DNA of 64,000 nt, taken from an uncultured Clostridium sp. Lineage in GTDB: Bacteria; Bacillota; Clostridia; Clostridiales; Clostridiaceae. The stretch is from assembly GCA_900539375.1 (NCBI GenBank), contig UQBY01000007.1, forward strand, positions 1 through 64,000. Direction: 5' to 3'. Under the pieces are notes generated by a model. The model was not told the origin of the DNA, did no database searches, and worked only from the letters and a program-made list of their open reading frames with translations. The translations under genes were made by a program, and so were the position numbers. Below are positions 42,758-52,249 of this stretch, piece by piece. The first letter of the stretch is position 1. Each line of letters opens with the position of its first letter.

Positions 42758-44152
42758 CTAATCTGTACTAGATGTTGATTTTTCTGTTTCTGATGCACTT
42801 GGCTGAGCTATATCTGCATTATTTTCTGTATCATTTTTTTCACTAGTAGGAGTATTGTCAAGAATATATGTACTAGTATCTATATATTCCCTATTTATTT
42901 CTTGTCCATTTTTATAAGTAATTAAATATGATTTTGCTATTTGTTTATTTTCCGCTTTTTTAACTTCAACTTCACTTATCATGGAATATGTTTTTCCTTC
43001 CATAGCTGAAGGGTCTCCATAAACTGCAACTTGTACTGTATTTCCAACTATTGCTGCATAAAGATAAATAGGAAAATCATATGTATTTTCAAATCTATAA
43101 TCTAAATATCCCCAAGATACAGTTGCATCAAGTCCTACTGGTACATAGCCTGATGCTATTGAATGGTTATGTCTTTCAACTGATCTTATATTAGCTCTCA
43201 TTACTGCATTATAAAGAGTTGTAGAAACTTGACATATGCCTCCAGCATTACCTGGTACATATTGATTATTCTCACCAATTACCATAGCATCTTTATAACT
43301 ACTTTCAACAGCTTGTGTTTTTTCTGCATAGCTAAAAGTATCTCCTGGCATTAATAAAGTTCCATTAACCTGTGCTGCTGCAACTGATAAATTGTAATCT
43401 CTTCCTGTGTCATATCCTTTATTAAATGAAGTTTCATAATAAGACATTTGACCTGTTATTTTTGATAATTGAGCTTCTGTTATTTCAGGTTGTTTTTCTA
43501 CCATTTCAAGATTAATTATAGATTCTTTATTTAAATCTCCACTAATAGCTTGTTTCATTTTTTCATTTATTCCATCTGTATTTAATTCATAACCTACTAC
43601 TTCTTTAGTAACATAAAAATCTCCATAATTAAAATGTAAAATAGCATTTTCAGGTTCTATATCAACTTGTGATTTTATATTTTCTTCTAATTCAGCAAAT
43701 TTTTCTTCATCATAAGTAAAATTTAATTTAAGCTCTTGTTTATTATTATCTTTATTTTTTATAAGTTTTCTTTGTTTAAATATGCTTAAATCTTTTCCAT
43801 AATTAATAGCCTCTTCAATACATTTATCCACATCATATCCAGCTGAAATATCACTATATTTATATTGAAAAGTTTTATCCTCAACTATTATTTTTAATTC
43901 TTTATTAAGTAATTTTTCAGTACACTCTTCATTTAATAAATCTTTAGCCTCTTCTTTAGTTTTTCCAGACAAATCTATACTATCTACAACTACTCCAGGA
44001 TAAATTTTATTTTTCCACTCTTTAGATAATTTTTTTGTATTACTATAATAGATCAAAAATATTGCTGAAACTGCAACTATCAAAACTACTATAATAGATA
44101 ATAACACTATTAACCCTTGCCTTTTCTTTTTTTTCTTCCTACTGTTTCTCAT
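42758..44152 (-). CDS. VanW family protein with peptidoglycan-binding domain
   Basis: About 464 residues. A basic N-terminus (MRNSRKKKKKRQG) is followed by a membrane helix at about 12-35. The middle has a YoaR-type putative peptidoglycan-binding module (about 50-220). The VanW core is at about 245-400: FNKGYDTGRDYNLSVAAAQVNG, DTFSYAEKT, PGNAGGICQVSTTLYNAVMRAN and RHNHSIASGYVPVGLDATVSW. Its molecular role is uncertain. The ATG at 44152 has GGAGGAAAAATTT upstream; a longer frame starts at 44182. It carries a short acidic, Ser/Thr-rich tail. Confidence 0.9.
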   Translation of the reverse strand: MRNSRKKKKKRQGLIVLLSIIVVLIVAVSAIFLIYYSNTKKLSKEWKNKIYPGVVVDSIDLSGKTKEEAKDLLNEECTEKLLNKELKIIVEDKTFQYKYSDISAGYDVDKCIEEAINYGKDLSIFKQRKLIKNKDNNKQELKLNFTYDEEKFAELEENIKSQVDIEPENAILHFNYGDFYVTKEVVGYELNTDGINEKMKQAISGDLNKESIINLEMVEKQPEITEAQLSKITGQMSYYETSFNKGYDTGRDYNLSVAAAQVNGTLLMPGDTFSYAEKTQAVESSYKDAMVIGENNQYVPGNAGGICQVSTTLYNAVMRANIRSVERHNHSIASGYVPVGLDATVSWGYLDYRFENTYDFPIYLYAAIVGNTVQVAVYGDPSAMEGKTYSMISEVEVKKAENKQIAKSYLITYKNGQEINREYIDTSTYILDNTPTSEKNDTENNADIAQPSASETEKSTSSTD

Positions 44153-44247
44153 AAATTTTTCCTCCAAAAAAACTTTGTACAAAATTTCATTCTCTTTATT
44201 ATATAGTAATTACAAACAAAATATAAGGGTTTATAAAATAAATTTAA

Positions 44248-44328
44248 AGGGACTGTTGCATAAATAAATATTAATACAATATATAACAATGTATATTGTT
44301 ATATAATTTCTTTATGCCATAGTCCCTC
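44248..44328 (-). terminator. Long imperfect terminator of the GH25 gene
   Basis: Outer arms AGGGACT with AGTCCCT and GCATAAA with TTTATGC enclose a second hairpin (ACAATATA with TATATTGT). It lies directly after the GH25 stop. The minus strand continues TTTAAATTT. Confidence 0.6.
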
Positions 44329-44333
44329 TTTGC

Positions 44334-45281
44334 TTATACTTTCAAATCTACACTTGCCCTTCTTTTAGAAGTTTCACCATCATAATCAAAGGCTTCAATT
44401 GTTATTTTTACTATTGAATTTTCAGGAACATTTAGTATATCTTTATTAAATACAAATTCAGTATCTTCTTCATCTACTGTTCCTATCCAATAATTATTTG
44501 CAAAAATATTATATCCTAGTAAATCAATATTCTTATTTCTATTCCAATTAAGAATTATCTTATTACCTTCAGTTCTAACTCTAAAACCACTTACTATATC
44601 AGGTTGCATTAATAAATCTATATTATTAGGACCCCAATTTGCATCTACAGGATTTCCTACTCCTTCAATCTTGAAATCCTCACTAAATTGCCATATTCTC
44701 CATCTAGTCCATCCTCCTTGATTACTTGGATATGGAGGATTTCCTGGATATTTTGTATACATAGCAATCCAAAGAGGCATACTTTTTAAAGGATACCCCT
44801 TTCCTTCAATATAAAAATTATCATATAAATCAATAAAAAAAGAACCTGTATAAAGCATTAATCTTCTTCTGCTTTTTCTTTCAAATCTCTTTCTAAATCT
44901 ATCTATCCAATTAATTAATGCCTTAGTAGTTAAACTTTTATCTATAGGTTCTTCTACATCTAAAGCAGGAAATAAATCTCCATAATCTTTATTTCCAAAA
45001 CCCTCTTGTAATATTCTTAAAAAATCATCACATTGCATATCAGCAGTATTTAAATCCCAAGAAGGAAGTGCATAATGATAAGCTCCTACTGGGATTTTAT
45101 AGTTTCTTGAGGTTTCTGCATATTCTAAAAACTTTCTATCTACTCTAAATCTTCCACTTCCAGACCCTGATGACCTTAAGTATAAGAAATCAATTTTCCT
45201 TGCAAGTATATTAAAATCAACACCTTGAGTATATTCATTAATATCTATTCCAAATAAACTATTAGGATTTTTATTTTGCAT
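44334..45281 (-). CDS. GH25 lysozyme without signal peptide
   Basis: The 315-residue protein begins with a GH25 muramidase: FGIDINEYTQGVDFNIL with the first Asp, YLRSSGSGSGRFRVDRKFLEYAE, the catalytic FPALDVEEPID, and WRIWQFSE near residue 205. A C-terminal fibronectin-III-like region (about 228-315) follows. It cleaves the MurNAc-GlcNAc bond of peptidoglycan. It lacks a signal peptide, so it may be phage-lysin-derived or released by lysis. No phage genes surround it. It lies between VanW and a two-component system. Confidence 0.88.
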   Translation of the reverse strand: MQNKNPNSLFGIDINEYTQGVDFNILARKIDFLYLRSSGSGSGRFRVDRKFLEYAETSRNYKIPVGAYHYALPSWDLNTADMQCDDFLRILQEGFGNKDYGDLFPALDVEEPIDKSLTTKALINWIDRFRKRFERKSRRRLMLYTGSFFIDLYDNFYIEGKGYPLKSMPLWIAMYTKYPGNPPYPSNQGGWTRWRIWQFSEDFKIEGVGNPVDANWGPNNIDLLMQPDIVSGFRVRTEGNKIILNWNRNKNIDLLGYNIFANNYWIGTVDEEDTEFVFNKDILNVPENSIVKITIEAFDYDGETSKRRASVDLKV

Positions 45282-45366
45282 TAAATGCCTCCCAATAAAA
45301 TAGTTTTCCTAATTTATAGAATATTTATTTTGAACTAATTTGTTACCACTATTAAAAATCAATTAT

Positions 45367-46893
45367 TTAAATAAATTTAGATTCACATTTAAGTTCAACA
45401 TAAAAACTTATATCTTCACCTTCACACTCTGCCCATATCCTTCCTCCATGAAGTTCTACTATGTTTTTAGATATAGCAAGACCTAAGCCTGAACCACCCA
45501 TTTCTGTATTTCTCGATTCATCAACTCTATAAAATCTATCAAATAATCTATTTAATTTTTCCTTAGGTATATTTTGCCCTTTATTTTTAATTGCCACTAT
45601 TGCATTATTTTTTGACTTATATACCCCAATAACCACCTTACCTGGTTTATAAGAATATTTTACTGCATTAGTTAATAAATTTTCAAAAACCCTTAACATT
45701 TTATCTGTATCTACATTAACTCTAATGCCCTCTTCTGAAGATTTATTTATAATTGTTATTCCATTTTCTTCAAATATAGGTGCTAATTCATCTGTAAGCT
45801 GTAAAATAAATTCATTTAAATTTACTTCATTCATCTTTAATTTTATTCCATCATTATTTAATTTAGTATACTCAAATAAATCCTCAATAAGACATTTTAA
45901 TTTTTCTGATTTTTTAAATGCAATATCAAGATACTCCATCATTGCTTCTTCATTATCATATTTCTTATTTTTTATAAGTCCAATATATCCCATTATTGAA
46001 GTTAAAGGGGTTCTAAGGTCATGGGAAACATTAGTTATAAGGTCTGCCTTTGTTTTTTCTGCATTTCTTTCAGATTCCATTTTTTTCTTTATTTCTTCTG
46101 ACATATAATTTATATTAGTAGCAAGATTTCTAAATTCATCCTTACCTTTTTCTTCTATTCTATAATCTAACTCTCCATTAGCTATTTTTTTAAGTCCTTT
46201 GGCTATTTCATCTAAATACTTCATTTTATTATTAGTAATTATTAAAAAACTTAAAATAAATACAATACATGAAAGAATTAATACTAAAAAATTATTATTT
46301 TTTACCATAACTTCATAAGAAATTGCTGCCTTAGGAACATCAGAATAAATAAAATAATATTTTTCATTTTGTAAAGTTAATGGATATATAAAACTTTTTG
46401 CTTCCCCTTCTTCAAGAGAATTATTAGTGCTCATAGTTTTAGATAATATTTGAAATATATCAACTTTATCTTCAACTGCATTTTCAGACCTATATAATAC
46501 TTTTCCATCTAAATCAGTAATATATCCTATTTTACTTCCTGAAAAATATTTAAAAAATTCTTTAAAGTAATCTTCATCATATGTTATCTTCTCATTTTCT
46601 GAATATTTAAGTTGTTCTAAACAAAACTTAGCACTATTCTCTATAGACTTATAATCATATTCAATATTTCCATACCTTTCTTCCCTTACAAAAAAATCAC
46701 TAGCAAAAGCATAAAATATAAATGATATAATAAAGCATATAGCTACTACTGCCATTACCTCAAATCTTATACTTTTTTCAATTCTTTTTCTAAGCTTAAC
46801 TGATATTTTTCTTATAGGATTAAAAATTTTCATATTATATATTTTTAAAATAAATTTTTTTATAAAGCCTTTATTTTTCAATCTTGTATCCAA
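45367..46893 (-). CDS. Sensor histidine kinase
   Basis: The product has up to 508 residues. Two membrane helices (about 47-66 and 198-220) flank an outside domain of about 130 residues. A HAMP linker follows, then the HisKA box NVSHDLRTPLTSIMGYIGL with the phospho-His, and the ATPase part NLLTNAVKYS and GSGLGLAISKNIVELHGGRIWA. It would phosphorylate the response regulator beside it. Its first bases overlap the regulator gene. The start codon is uncertain: TTG at 46893, TTG at 46881 or ATG at 46833. The signal is unknown. Confidence 0.92.
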   Translation of the reverse strand: MDTRLKNKGFIKKFILKIYNMKIFNPIRKISVKLRKRIEKSIRFEVMAVVAICFIISFIFYAFASDFFVREERYGNIEYDYKSIENSAKFCLEQLKYSENEKITYDEDYFKEFFKYFSGSKIGYITDLDGKVLYRSENAVEDKVDIFQILSKTMSTNNSLEEGEAKSFIYPLTLQNEKYYFIYSDVPKAAISYEVMVKNNNFLVLILSCIVFILSFLIITNNKMKYLDEIAKGLKKIANGELDYRIEEKGKDEFRNLATNINYMSEEIKKKMESERNAEKTKADLITNVSHDLRTPLTSIMGYIGLIKNKKYDNEEAMMEYLDIAFKKSEKLKCLIEDLFEYTKLNNDGIKLKMNEVNLNEFILQLTDELAPIFEENGITIINKSSEEGIRVNVDTDKMLRVFENLLTNAVKYSYKPGKVVIGVYKSKNNAIVAIKNKGQNIPKEKLNRLFDRFYRVDESRNTEMGGSGLGLAISKNIVELHGGRIWAECEGEDISFYVELKCESKFI

Positions 46894-47569
46894 CTCCCCA
46901 TACTGTTTTTATAAATTTAGGCTTTCTTGGATTCTCTTCTATTTTTTCTCTTATTTTTCTTATGTGAACCATTACTGTATTATCAGATTCCAAAAATTCC
47001 TGATTCCATACGCTTTCATAAATATTAGCTATTGAAAATACCTTGCCCTTGTTTTTTGCTAAAAGTACTAAAATATCAAATTCTGTAGGAGTAAGCTTAA
47101 TTTCTTTATCACCAATAAATATTTCATGTGTATCTAAATTTATTACCATATCTTCTATGTTTATAGTTTTTCCATCATCTTCTTTTTTAATTGCTCTAGG
47201 ATTTAATTTATAAAATCTTCTTAATTGAGATTTTACTCTTGCAACAAGCTCTAAAGGATTAAAAGGCTTTGTTAAATAATCATCAGCTCCCATATTTAAT
47301 CCTAATATTTTATCTACATCTTCTGATTTTGCAGAAAGCATTATTATTGGCATCTGTCTTTCTTCACGAATTTTTAAACAAGCATCTATACCATTCATTT
47401 TAGGCATCATTATGTCAAGTATTATTAAATCAGGGTCTTCTCTATTTAAAATATTTAATGCTTCTTCCCCGTCAGCCGCCTTTAAAGTTTCATACCCTTC
47501 ACTTTTTAAATATATTTCTATTAAATCTCTTATTTCCTTTTCATCATCAACTATTAAAATTTTTTGCAT
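46871..47569 (-). CDS. OmpR/PhoB-type response regulator
   Basis: About 232 residues. The receiver domain has ILIVDDEKEIRDLIEIYLKSEGY and the phosphorylation Asp52 in LIILDIMMPKMNG, with Lys in DDYLTKPF. The C-terminal winged helix ends with DNTVMVHIRKIREKIEENPRKPKFIKTVWGVGYKIE. The start is ATG 47569, after GGAGG; the in-frame TTG at 47581 lies in that site. It pairs with the overlapping histidine kinase. Its resemblance to VanR-type regulators is general and does not show a resistance role. Confidence 0.94.
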   Translation of the reverse strand: MQKILIVDDEKEIRDLIEIYLKSEGYETLKAADGEEALNILNREDPDLIILDIMMPKMNGIDACLKIREERQMPIIMLSAKSEDVDKILGLNMGADDYLTKPFNPLELVARVKSQLRRFYKLNPRAIKKEDDGKTINIEDMVINLDTHEIFIGDKEIKLTPTEFDILVLLAKNKGKVFSIANIYESVWNQEFLESDNTVMVHIRKIREKIEENPRKPKFIKTVWGVGYKIEK

Positions 47570-47682
47570 TTTATCCTCCAAAGTTTTTAACTCTTTATGT
47601 TTTTTATTTTATTATATAATTCTTAATATAAAATCTATATAGTTCTTAAAAATTTCTTAATAAAAACCTTATAATTTTTCAC

Positions 47683-47722
47683 ATAAAAAAAGCCATACTT
47701 ATTCACGTATGACTTTTTTAAT
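47683..47722 (-). terminator. Terminator of ddl
   Basis: AAAAAAGCCATAC (47685-47697) pairs with GTATGACTTTTTT (47707-47719) with one mismatch; a minus-strand run of seven T follows. Confidence 0.8.
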
Positions 47723-47786
47723 ATTTTTTAAAAAACTATTTAGCATTTGTACAGTTATTCCCCAAATAATATAACTTTTAAATTCA

Positions 47787-48701
47787 TTATTTATTTTCTT
47801 TAAGAGATTCTTGTATTATTAAATCTAAAAGACCTGAAAAACTTATATTTCTTCCTGCTGCACTCTTTGGGAATAAACTATTTTTAGTCATTCCTGGTAG
47901 TGTATTAACCTCTAAAACATATGGAACTCCTTCTTTAGTTACAATCATATCTACTCTTGAGTATACAGAACATTTAAGTGCCTTATAAGTTGCAAGTGCC
48001 ATTTTTTCAACTTCTTTATGAAGATTCTCTTCAAGTTCTACTACAACTTCAGAAGCTCCTCCATCTTTATACTTTGCTGTAAAATCAAAGAATTCAAATT
48101 CTGCACTTGGTTTTATTGCAATTACAGGGAACATTTCTCCTGCAAGTATTGGGCAAGTTATTTCATCACCCTTTATAAATTTTTCTATCATAACTTCAGT
48201 ATCCCACTCAAATCCTGCTTTAACAGCCTCTTCAATTCCACTTTTATCTTTTATTATAAAAGTTGCTACACTTGAACCTCCATGAGTAGGTTTAACAACT
48301 ACTGGATAACCCATTTCATCTATCTTTTTATAGTCTATTTCTTCTACTGACTTTACATTTATCCAAGGGGCTGTTCTAATTTCTGCTGCCTTTAATAAAC
48401 TTTTTGTTACATCTTTATCCATACAAGCTGCACTACTTAAAGGACCACATCCTGAATAAGGAATTCCTAAAGTTTGTAATACAGATTGAACAGTTCCATC
48501 TTCGCCAAATTGTCCATGTAATGCAAGTAAAGCAAAATCTATTCCCTTTACTTTAGTTACTATATCTTCCTTTTTATCTATAACAATAGGCACTGCCTCA
48601 TATTTATTTTTATCTATATTTTCAATTATTGAATTTCCACTTTGAAGTGATATTTCTCTTTCAGAAGAAATTCCACCCATAATAACTCCAACTTTCATCA
48701 T
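47787..48701 (-). CDS. ddl: D-alanine--D-alanine ligase
   Basis: About 304 residues with the ATP-grasp pattern: GVIMGGISSEREISLQSG, LALHGQFGEDGTVQSVL, PYSGCGPLSSAACMDKDVTK, VVKPTHGGSSVAT and EVNTLPGMT. The substrate loop reads FFDFTAKYKDGG and keeps the AKY Tyr, as expected for a D-Ala-D-Ala rather than D-Ala-D-Lac enzyme. It makes the dipeptide of peptidoglycan precursors. The start is one of two adjacent ATG codons (48701 or 48698) after GGAGG; the TTG at 48713 lies before that site. Confidence 0.95.
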   Translation of the reverse strand: MMKVGVIMGGISSEREISLQSGNSIIENIDKNKYEAVPIVIDKKEDIVTKVKGIDFALLALHGQFGEDGTVQSVLQTLGIPYSGCGPLSSAACMDKDVTKSLLKAAEIRTAPWINVKSVEEIDYKKIDEMGYPVVVKPTHGGSSVATFIIKDKSGIEEAVKAGFEWDTEVMIEKFIKGDEITCPILAGEMFPVIAIKPSAEFEFFDFTAKYKDGGASEVVVELEENLHKEVEKMALATYKALKCSVYSRVDMIVTKEGVPYVLEVNTLPGMTKNSLFPKSAAGRNISFSGLLDLIIQESLKENK

Positions 48702-48789
48702 GCATACCTCCAATGACTTACATCTATTATATTATTATAGTATTATAAAAATTACATATATAATAGTACCACTAGTTTTTAAAATTTTA

Positions 48790-49425
48790 TTACTTGTGGT
48801 TTAATTCCTTTTTATACTTACATAAATGAGCTAAAGGACACTCCTCACATTTTGGTTTTCTTGCTATACAGCATCTTCTTCCATGAAAAATCAAAAGATG
48901 ATGGGCAAGAGACCATTCTTTTTTAGGAAGTTCTTTTTGAAGTTGTTTTTCAACTTCTAAGACATTATTAGAATCTGCTAAGCCCAATCTATTAGATACT
49001 CTAAACACATGTGTATCCACTGCTATAGATGGAACATTAAAAGCATTTGACAAAACTACATTAGCCGTTTTTCTTCCTGCACCAGCTAATGAAGTTATTC
49101 CTTCCATAGTTTTAGGAACTTCTCCATTAAAATTATTCTTTAATTGATTACACATCAATATTAAATTTTTAGCTTTATTTCTATATAAACCTATTTCTCT
49201 TATTCTTCCTTCAAGTTCTTCATTAGTTAGCTTTAAAAAAGAATCTAAATCTGGATAATCTTTAAATAAGCTTTCTGTAACTTGATTTACCTTTTTATCT
49301 GTTGTTTGTGCAGATAAAATTGTGGCAACTAAAAGCTGAAATGGTGTTTCATAATTTAATTCACATTTTGCATCTGGATAAGTTTCTTTTAAAATATCTA
49401 ATATCTCTTTTGTCCTTTTTTTCAT
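48790..49425 (-). CDS. nth: Endonuclease III
   Basis: The 211-residue product has the HhH motif ITSLAGAGRKTANVVLS with the catalytic Lys (most relatives read LPGVGRKTA), VDTHVFRVSNRLGL with the catalytic Asp, and the 4Fe-4S ligands CCIARKPKCEECPLAHLC. It removes oxidised pyrimidines from DNA. Its ATG directly follows the stop of plsC, so the pair is cotranscribed. Confidence 0.95.
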   Translation of the reverse strand: MKKRTKEILDILKETYPDAKCELNYETPFQLLVATILSAQTTDKKVNQVTESLFKDYPDLDSFLKLTNEELEGRIREIGLYRNKAKNLILMCNQLKNNFNGEVPKTMEGITSLAGAGRKTANVVLSNAFNVPSIAVDTHVFRVSNRLGLADSNNVLEVEKQLQKELPKKEWSLAHHLLIFHGRRCCIARKPKCEECPLAHLCKYKKELNHK

Positions 49426-50130
49426 TTATTTATATACACCTCTATATTTTTCTGGTAATAAATCAGCTATAGATTTCATTAAAGTATACATACATCTACT
49501 ATCATAAGCATGCTTATCTTCACCTTCTTCTTTCTTTGGAAGTTCAACAGGGTCTCCAAATTTAACAACTACATCTGACTTATTCCAATTTTCCTTTCCC
49601 ATATCTCCTGAATCATTAATTGGCAATAATACATCTGTTCCACTCATTCCTATTGGAATTATTTTTGCTTTTGTCATTCTTGCAAAAAGTAGTATTCCTC
49701 TTTTTCCTTCAATCATAGCTCCTGTTCTACTTCTTGTTCCTTCTGGGAAAATTAATATATTTTCTCCACCTTTAATAGCTTTAATTATTTTATTTATAGA
49801 ATCCTTATCTGGTGAATTAGGTTTTATTTCTATTCTCTTAACAAGCATTGTCCCTAAACGAGTTATAGGGTCATCTTCAAGCTTTACTCCTGCTATAAAA
49901 TATGGGTCGTATTTTTCTTTTAATATTTTATCTAAAACAAGGCCATCAGAATTACTTAAGTGATTACAAATAAATATTTTTGTTCCTTCTACCTTATCTA
50001 CTTTTTCAAAGCCTTCAACTTTAACATTTGCATATTTTTTTAAATATCTTGCTACAATCTTTTTTGCAACAAATAAAACTACTCCATCTGGTAAAATAGA
50101 TATTATTTTAACAGCTACTGGTGATAACAT
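49426..50130 (-). CDS. plsC: 1-acyl-sn-glycerol-3-phosphate acyltransferase
   Basis: The 234-residue product has the acyltransferase motifs NHLSNSDGLVLD (H-x4-D), FPEGTRSRTG and a later IPIGMSGTDVLLP. The N-terminus is hydrophobic. It makes phosphatidic acid from lysophosphatidic acid at the membrane. It abuts nth. Confidence 0.9.
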   Translation of the reverse strand: MLSPVAVKIISILPDGVVLFVAKKIVARYLKKYANVKVEGFEKVDKVEGTKIFICNHLSNSDGLVLDKILKEKYDPYFIAGVKLEDDPITRLGTMLVKRIEIKPNSPDKDSINKIIKAIKGGENILIFPEGTRSRTGAMIEGKRGILLFARMTKAKIIPIGMSGTDVLLPINDSGDMGKENWNKSDVVVKFGDPVELPKKEEGEDKHAYDSRCMYTLMKSIADLLPEKYRGVYK

Positions 50131-50256
50131 ATTATTTTTTACCCCTTTCTTTACTTATTTATGAACACATCTATTATATTCTAGTTAAAATTATAAGTCT
50201 ATATAATTATTATAAACCATGTATTACAAGCCTATATAATTATTTATAAAATAAAA

Positions 50257-50314
50257 AAGCATAAATTATTACTTTGCTTTTTAGACTTTAATTTAATACA
50301 AAGTAATAATTCAC
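50257..50314 (-). terminator. Terminator of cysE
   Basis: A perfect 13-bp inverted repeat (50264-50276 with 50299-50311) is followed on the minus strand by TATGCTTTTTTATTTT. Confidence 0.82.
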
Positions 50315-50340
50315 ACTTGTAAATAAAGAAATTAAAATTA

Positions 50341-50925
50341 TTAAATAATCATATCATTATATATTTTTTGTTTTTTTCCTCTTAGTGTTGTTATCTCTAC
50401 AATTTGCTTATTTGTTCTTACAATATTTCTTGCAGAAATTCCAACTGATGTTGCATTTGGAGGTACATCCTTAAGAACTACTGCATTACTTCCTATTTTA
50501 GCATTATCTCCAATTGTTATTGGACCTAGAACCTTAGCTCCTGCTCCAATTAATACTCCATTTCCAACAGTTGGATGTCTTTTTCCTTTATCTTTTCCAG
50601 TTCCACCTAATGTTACTCCATGATATAACATAACATCATCACCAATTTCAGTTGTTTCTCCTATAACAACTCCCATTCCATGGTCTATAAATAATCCTTT
50701 TCCAATTTTCGCACCTGGATGGATTTCTATGCCAGTAAAAAATCTTGCTAATTGAGAAATAACTCTTGCTATAAAAAACCATTTATGCTTATAAAAGAAG
50801 TGTGCAATTCTATATGCTATTAAAGCATGAATACATGGATACAAAAGAAAAACCTCAACTTTACTTCTTGCTGCAGGGTCATTATCTAGTACTCTTTGTA
50901 ACTCATAATTAAGATTTTTAAACAA
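50341..50925 (-). CDS. cysE: Serine O-acetyltransferase
   Basis: The 194-residue product is a short CysE: an N-terminal helical region, then hexapeptide repeats of a left-handed beta-helix (IEIHPGAKIGKGLFIDHGMGVVIGETTEIGDDVMLYHGVTLGGTG and IGDNAKIGSNAVVLKDVP). It makes O-acetylserine. The start is TTG, nine bases after AAGGAG. It lies 17 bases after cysK and shares its T-box control. Confidence 0.93.
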   Translation of the reverse strand: MFKNLNYELQRVLDNDPAARSKVEVFLLYPCIHALIAYRIAHFFYKHKWFFIARVISQLARFFTGIEIHPGAKIGKGLFIDHGMGVVIGETTEIGDDVMLYHGVTLGGTGKDKGKRHPTVGNGVLIGAGAKVLGPITIGDNAKIGSNAVVLKDVPPNATSVGISARNIVRTNKQIVEITTLRGKKQKIYNDMII

Positions 50926-50942
50926 ATTTTACAACTCCTTTT

Positions 50943-51848
50943 TTAATATATTCCCATTGAGATATATTTTTCACCACCATCTGGTGCTATAGCAAGAACC
51001 TTTTTTCCTTTACCTATTTTTTTTGCAATTTCTATTGCTGCATATATAGCTGCCCCTGAAGATATTCCAAGTAACACCCCTTCTTTTTCTACAAATTCCT
51101 TTGCTGTTTTTATAGAATCTTCATCTGAAACAGCTATAACTTCATCAATAACACTTCCATCATATATTGAAGGAATAAATCCTGCTCCTATTCCTTGTAT
51201 ATTATGTGGTCCTGGTTTTCCTCCTTCTATTACTGCTGATGTTTTTGGTTCAATTGCTATAGCTTTTATATTTTTATTTTTTTCTTTAAGTTTCTTAGCA
51301 ACACCAACAATTGTTCCACCAGTTCCAACTCCTGCAACTACATAATCTAAATCACTTAAATCTTCATAAATTTCTTCTGCAGTAGTTTCATAATGTTTTT
51401 TAGTATTTGCTTCATTTTCAAATTGTTGAGGAATAAAATATCCTTCCTTATCTTTATATTCCATTGCTTTTTCAATTGCCCCTTGCATTCCCTTACTTCC
51501 TTCAGTTAAAATAAGTTCTGCTCCATAAGCCTTTATTAAATCTCTTCTCTCCTTACTCATTGTTTCAGGCATTACTATTATAACTTTATATCCTTTTAGT
51601 CTTCCTATAAATGCAAGACCTATTCCTGTATTTCCACTTGTTGGTTCAACTATTGTATAACCTTCTTTTAATAATCCTTGTTTTTCTGCTTCTTCTACCA
51701 TTCCTAAAGCTGCTCTATCTTTAGCACTTCCGCCTGGATTAAACTTTTCAAGTTTTACATAAACATCTGCACAATCTTTATCTACCATATTATTAATTTT
51801 CATTATAGGTGTTTTTCCAATTAAATCTAATGCTCCATTATAAATCAT
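50943..51848 (-). CDS. cysK: Cysteine synthase (O-acetylserine sulfhydrylase)
   Basis: The 301-residue product is a PLP fold-type II enzyme. The PLP Lys is in KFNPGGSAKDRAALGM, the substrate loop is EPTSGNTGIGLAF, and the phosphate loop is GVGTGGTIVGVAKKL. It makes cysteine from O-acetylserine and sulfide. It has a T-box leader, so transcription rises when its cognate tRNA (inferred Cys) is uncharged. GGGAGG precedes the ATG. Confidence 0.95.
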   Translation of the reverse strand: MIYNGALDLIGKTPIMKINNMVDKDCADVYVKLEKFNPGGSAKDRAALGMVEEAEKQGLLKEGYTIVEPTSGNTGIGLAFIGRLKGYKVIIVMPETMSKERRDLIKAYGAELILTEGSKGMQGAIEKAMEYKDKEGYFIPQQFENEANTKKHYETTAEEIYEDLSDLDYVVAGVGTGGTIVGVAKKLKEKNKNIKAIAIEPKTSAVIEGGKPGPHNIQGIGAGFIPSIYDGSVIDEVIAVSDEDSIKTAKEFVEKEGVLLGISSGAAIYAAIEIAKKIGKGKKVLAIAPDGGEKYISMGIY

Positions 51849-51879
51849 TTTGTTTTTCCTCCCAAATTATTTACTATAA

Positions 51880-52170
51880 AATAAAAAAAATTCGTCCTAT
51901 AAAAATATATAGAGACGAATATTATTCGCGGTTCCACTCTAATTGGATTAAAAATCCCAACTCAAAGTCAAATACTAAATTAAAATCTAATATCTTATCA
52001 CTATAACGGGTGAACCCGGGGAATCCTACTTTAGTTCAAATTCCAACTCAAAAGGGCACTTCACATAAATTATGGATAAAAAGCTTTCAGCTTTGCTTTT
52101 TTCTCTGTATTCCTCCTAAATGCTACTTTTCTTTTTCTAAGTCTTTACTTTTATTTACTCCATTTAGTTT
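51880..52170 (-). promoter_or_regulatory. T-box riboswitch leader of cysK-cysE
   Basis: The minus-strand leader carries the T-box signature AGAGTGGAACCGCG (51940-51927), close to the consensus AGGGTGGAACCGCG, followed by a terminator (ATTCGTC with GACGAAT, 51891-51920) and a run of eight T. A TGC triplet at 52058-52056 lies in a plausible specifier position (GAAGTGCCC), which would read Cys tRNA. The Stem I fold was judged by eye only. Confidence 0.88.
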
Positions 52171-52182
52171 TAATATTATTAT

Positions 52183-52210
52183 ATTCCATTGTTCTTTTTT
52201 GTCAATATCA
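52183..52210 (-). promoter_or_regulatory. Promoter of the cysK T-box transcript
   Basis: On the minus strand TTGACA and TATAAT, both perfect consensus, are 16 bases apart. Confidence 0.8.
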
Positions 52211-52249
52211 TTAATTTATGTTTTTTAGGTTACTTTCTCAGTTTATTTA

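Noticed and set aside
44248..44328. Insertion-sequence end (GGGACTGTTGCATAAA resembles IS inverted repeats)
   Set aside because: It is one arm of a hairpin right after a gene, with no transposase and no target duplication; a terminator explains it.
45725..46108. Plus-strand open frame opposite the histidine kinase
   Set aside because: Antisense shadow of the conserved HisKA and ATPase region.
42758..48701. Vancomycin resistance cluster
   Set aside because: The ligase has the D-Ala-D-Ala type loop and there is no vanH or vanX; VanW and VanR/S-like genes are common in sensitive clostridia.
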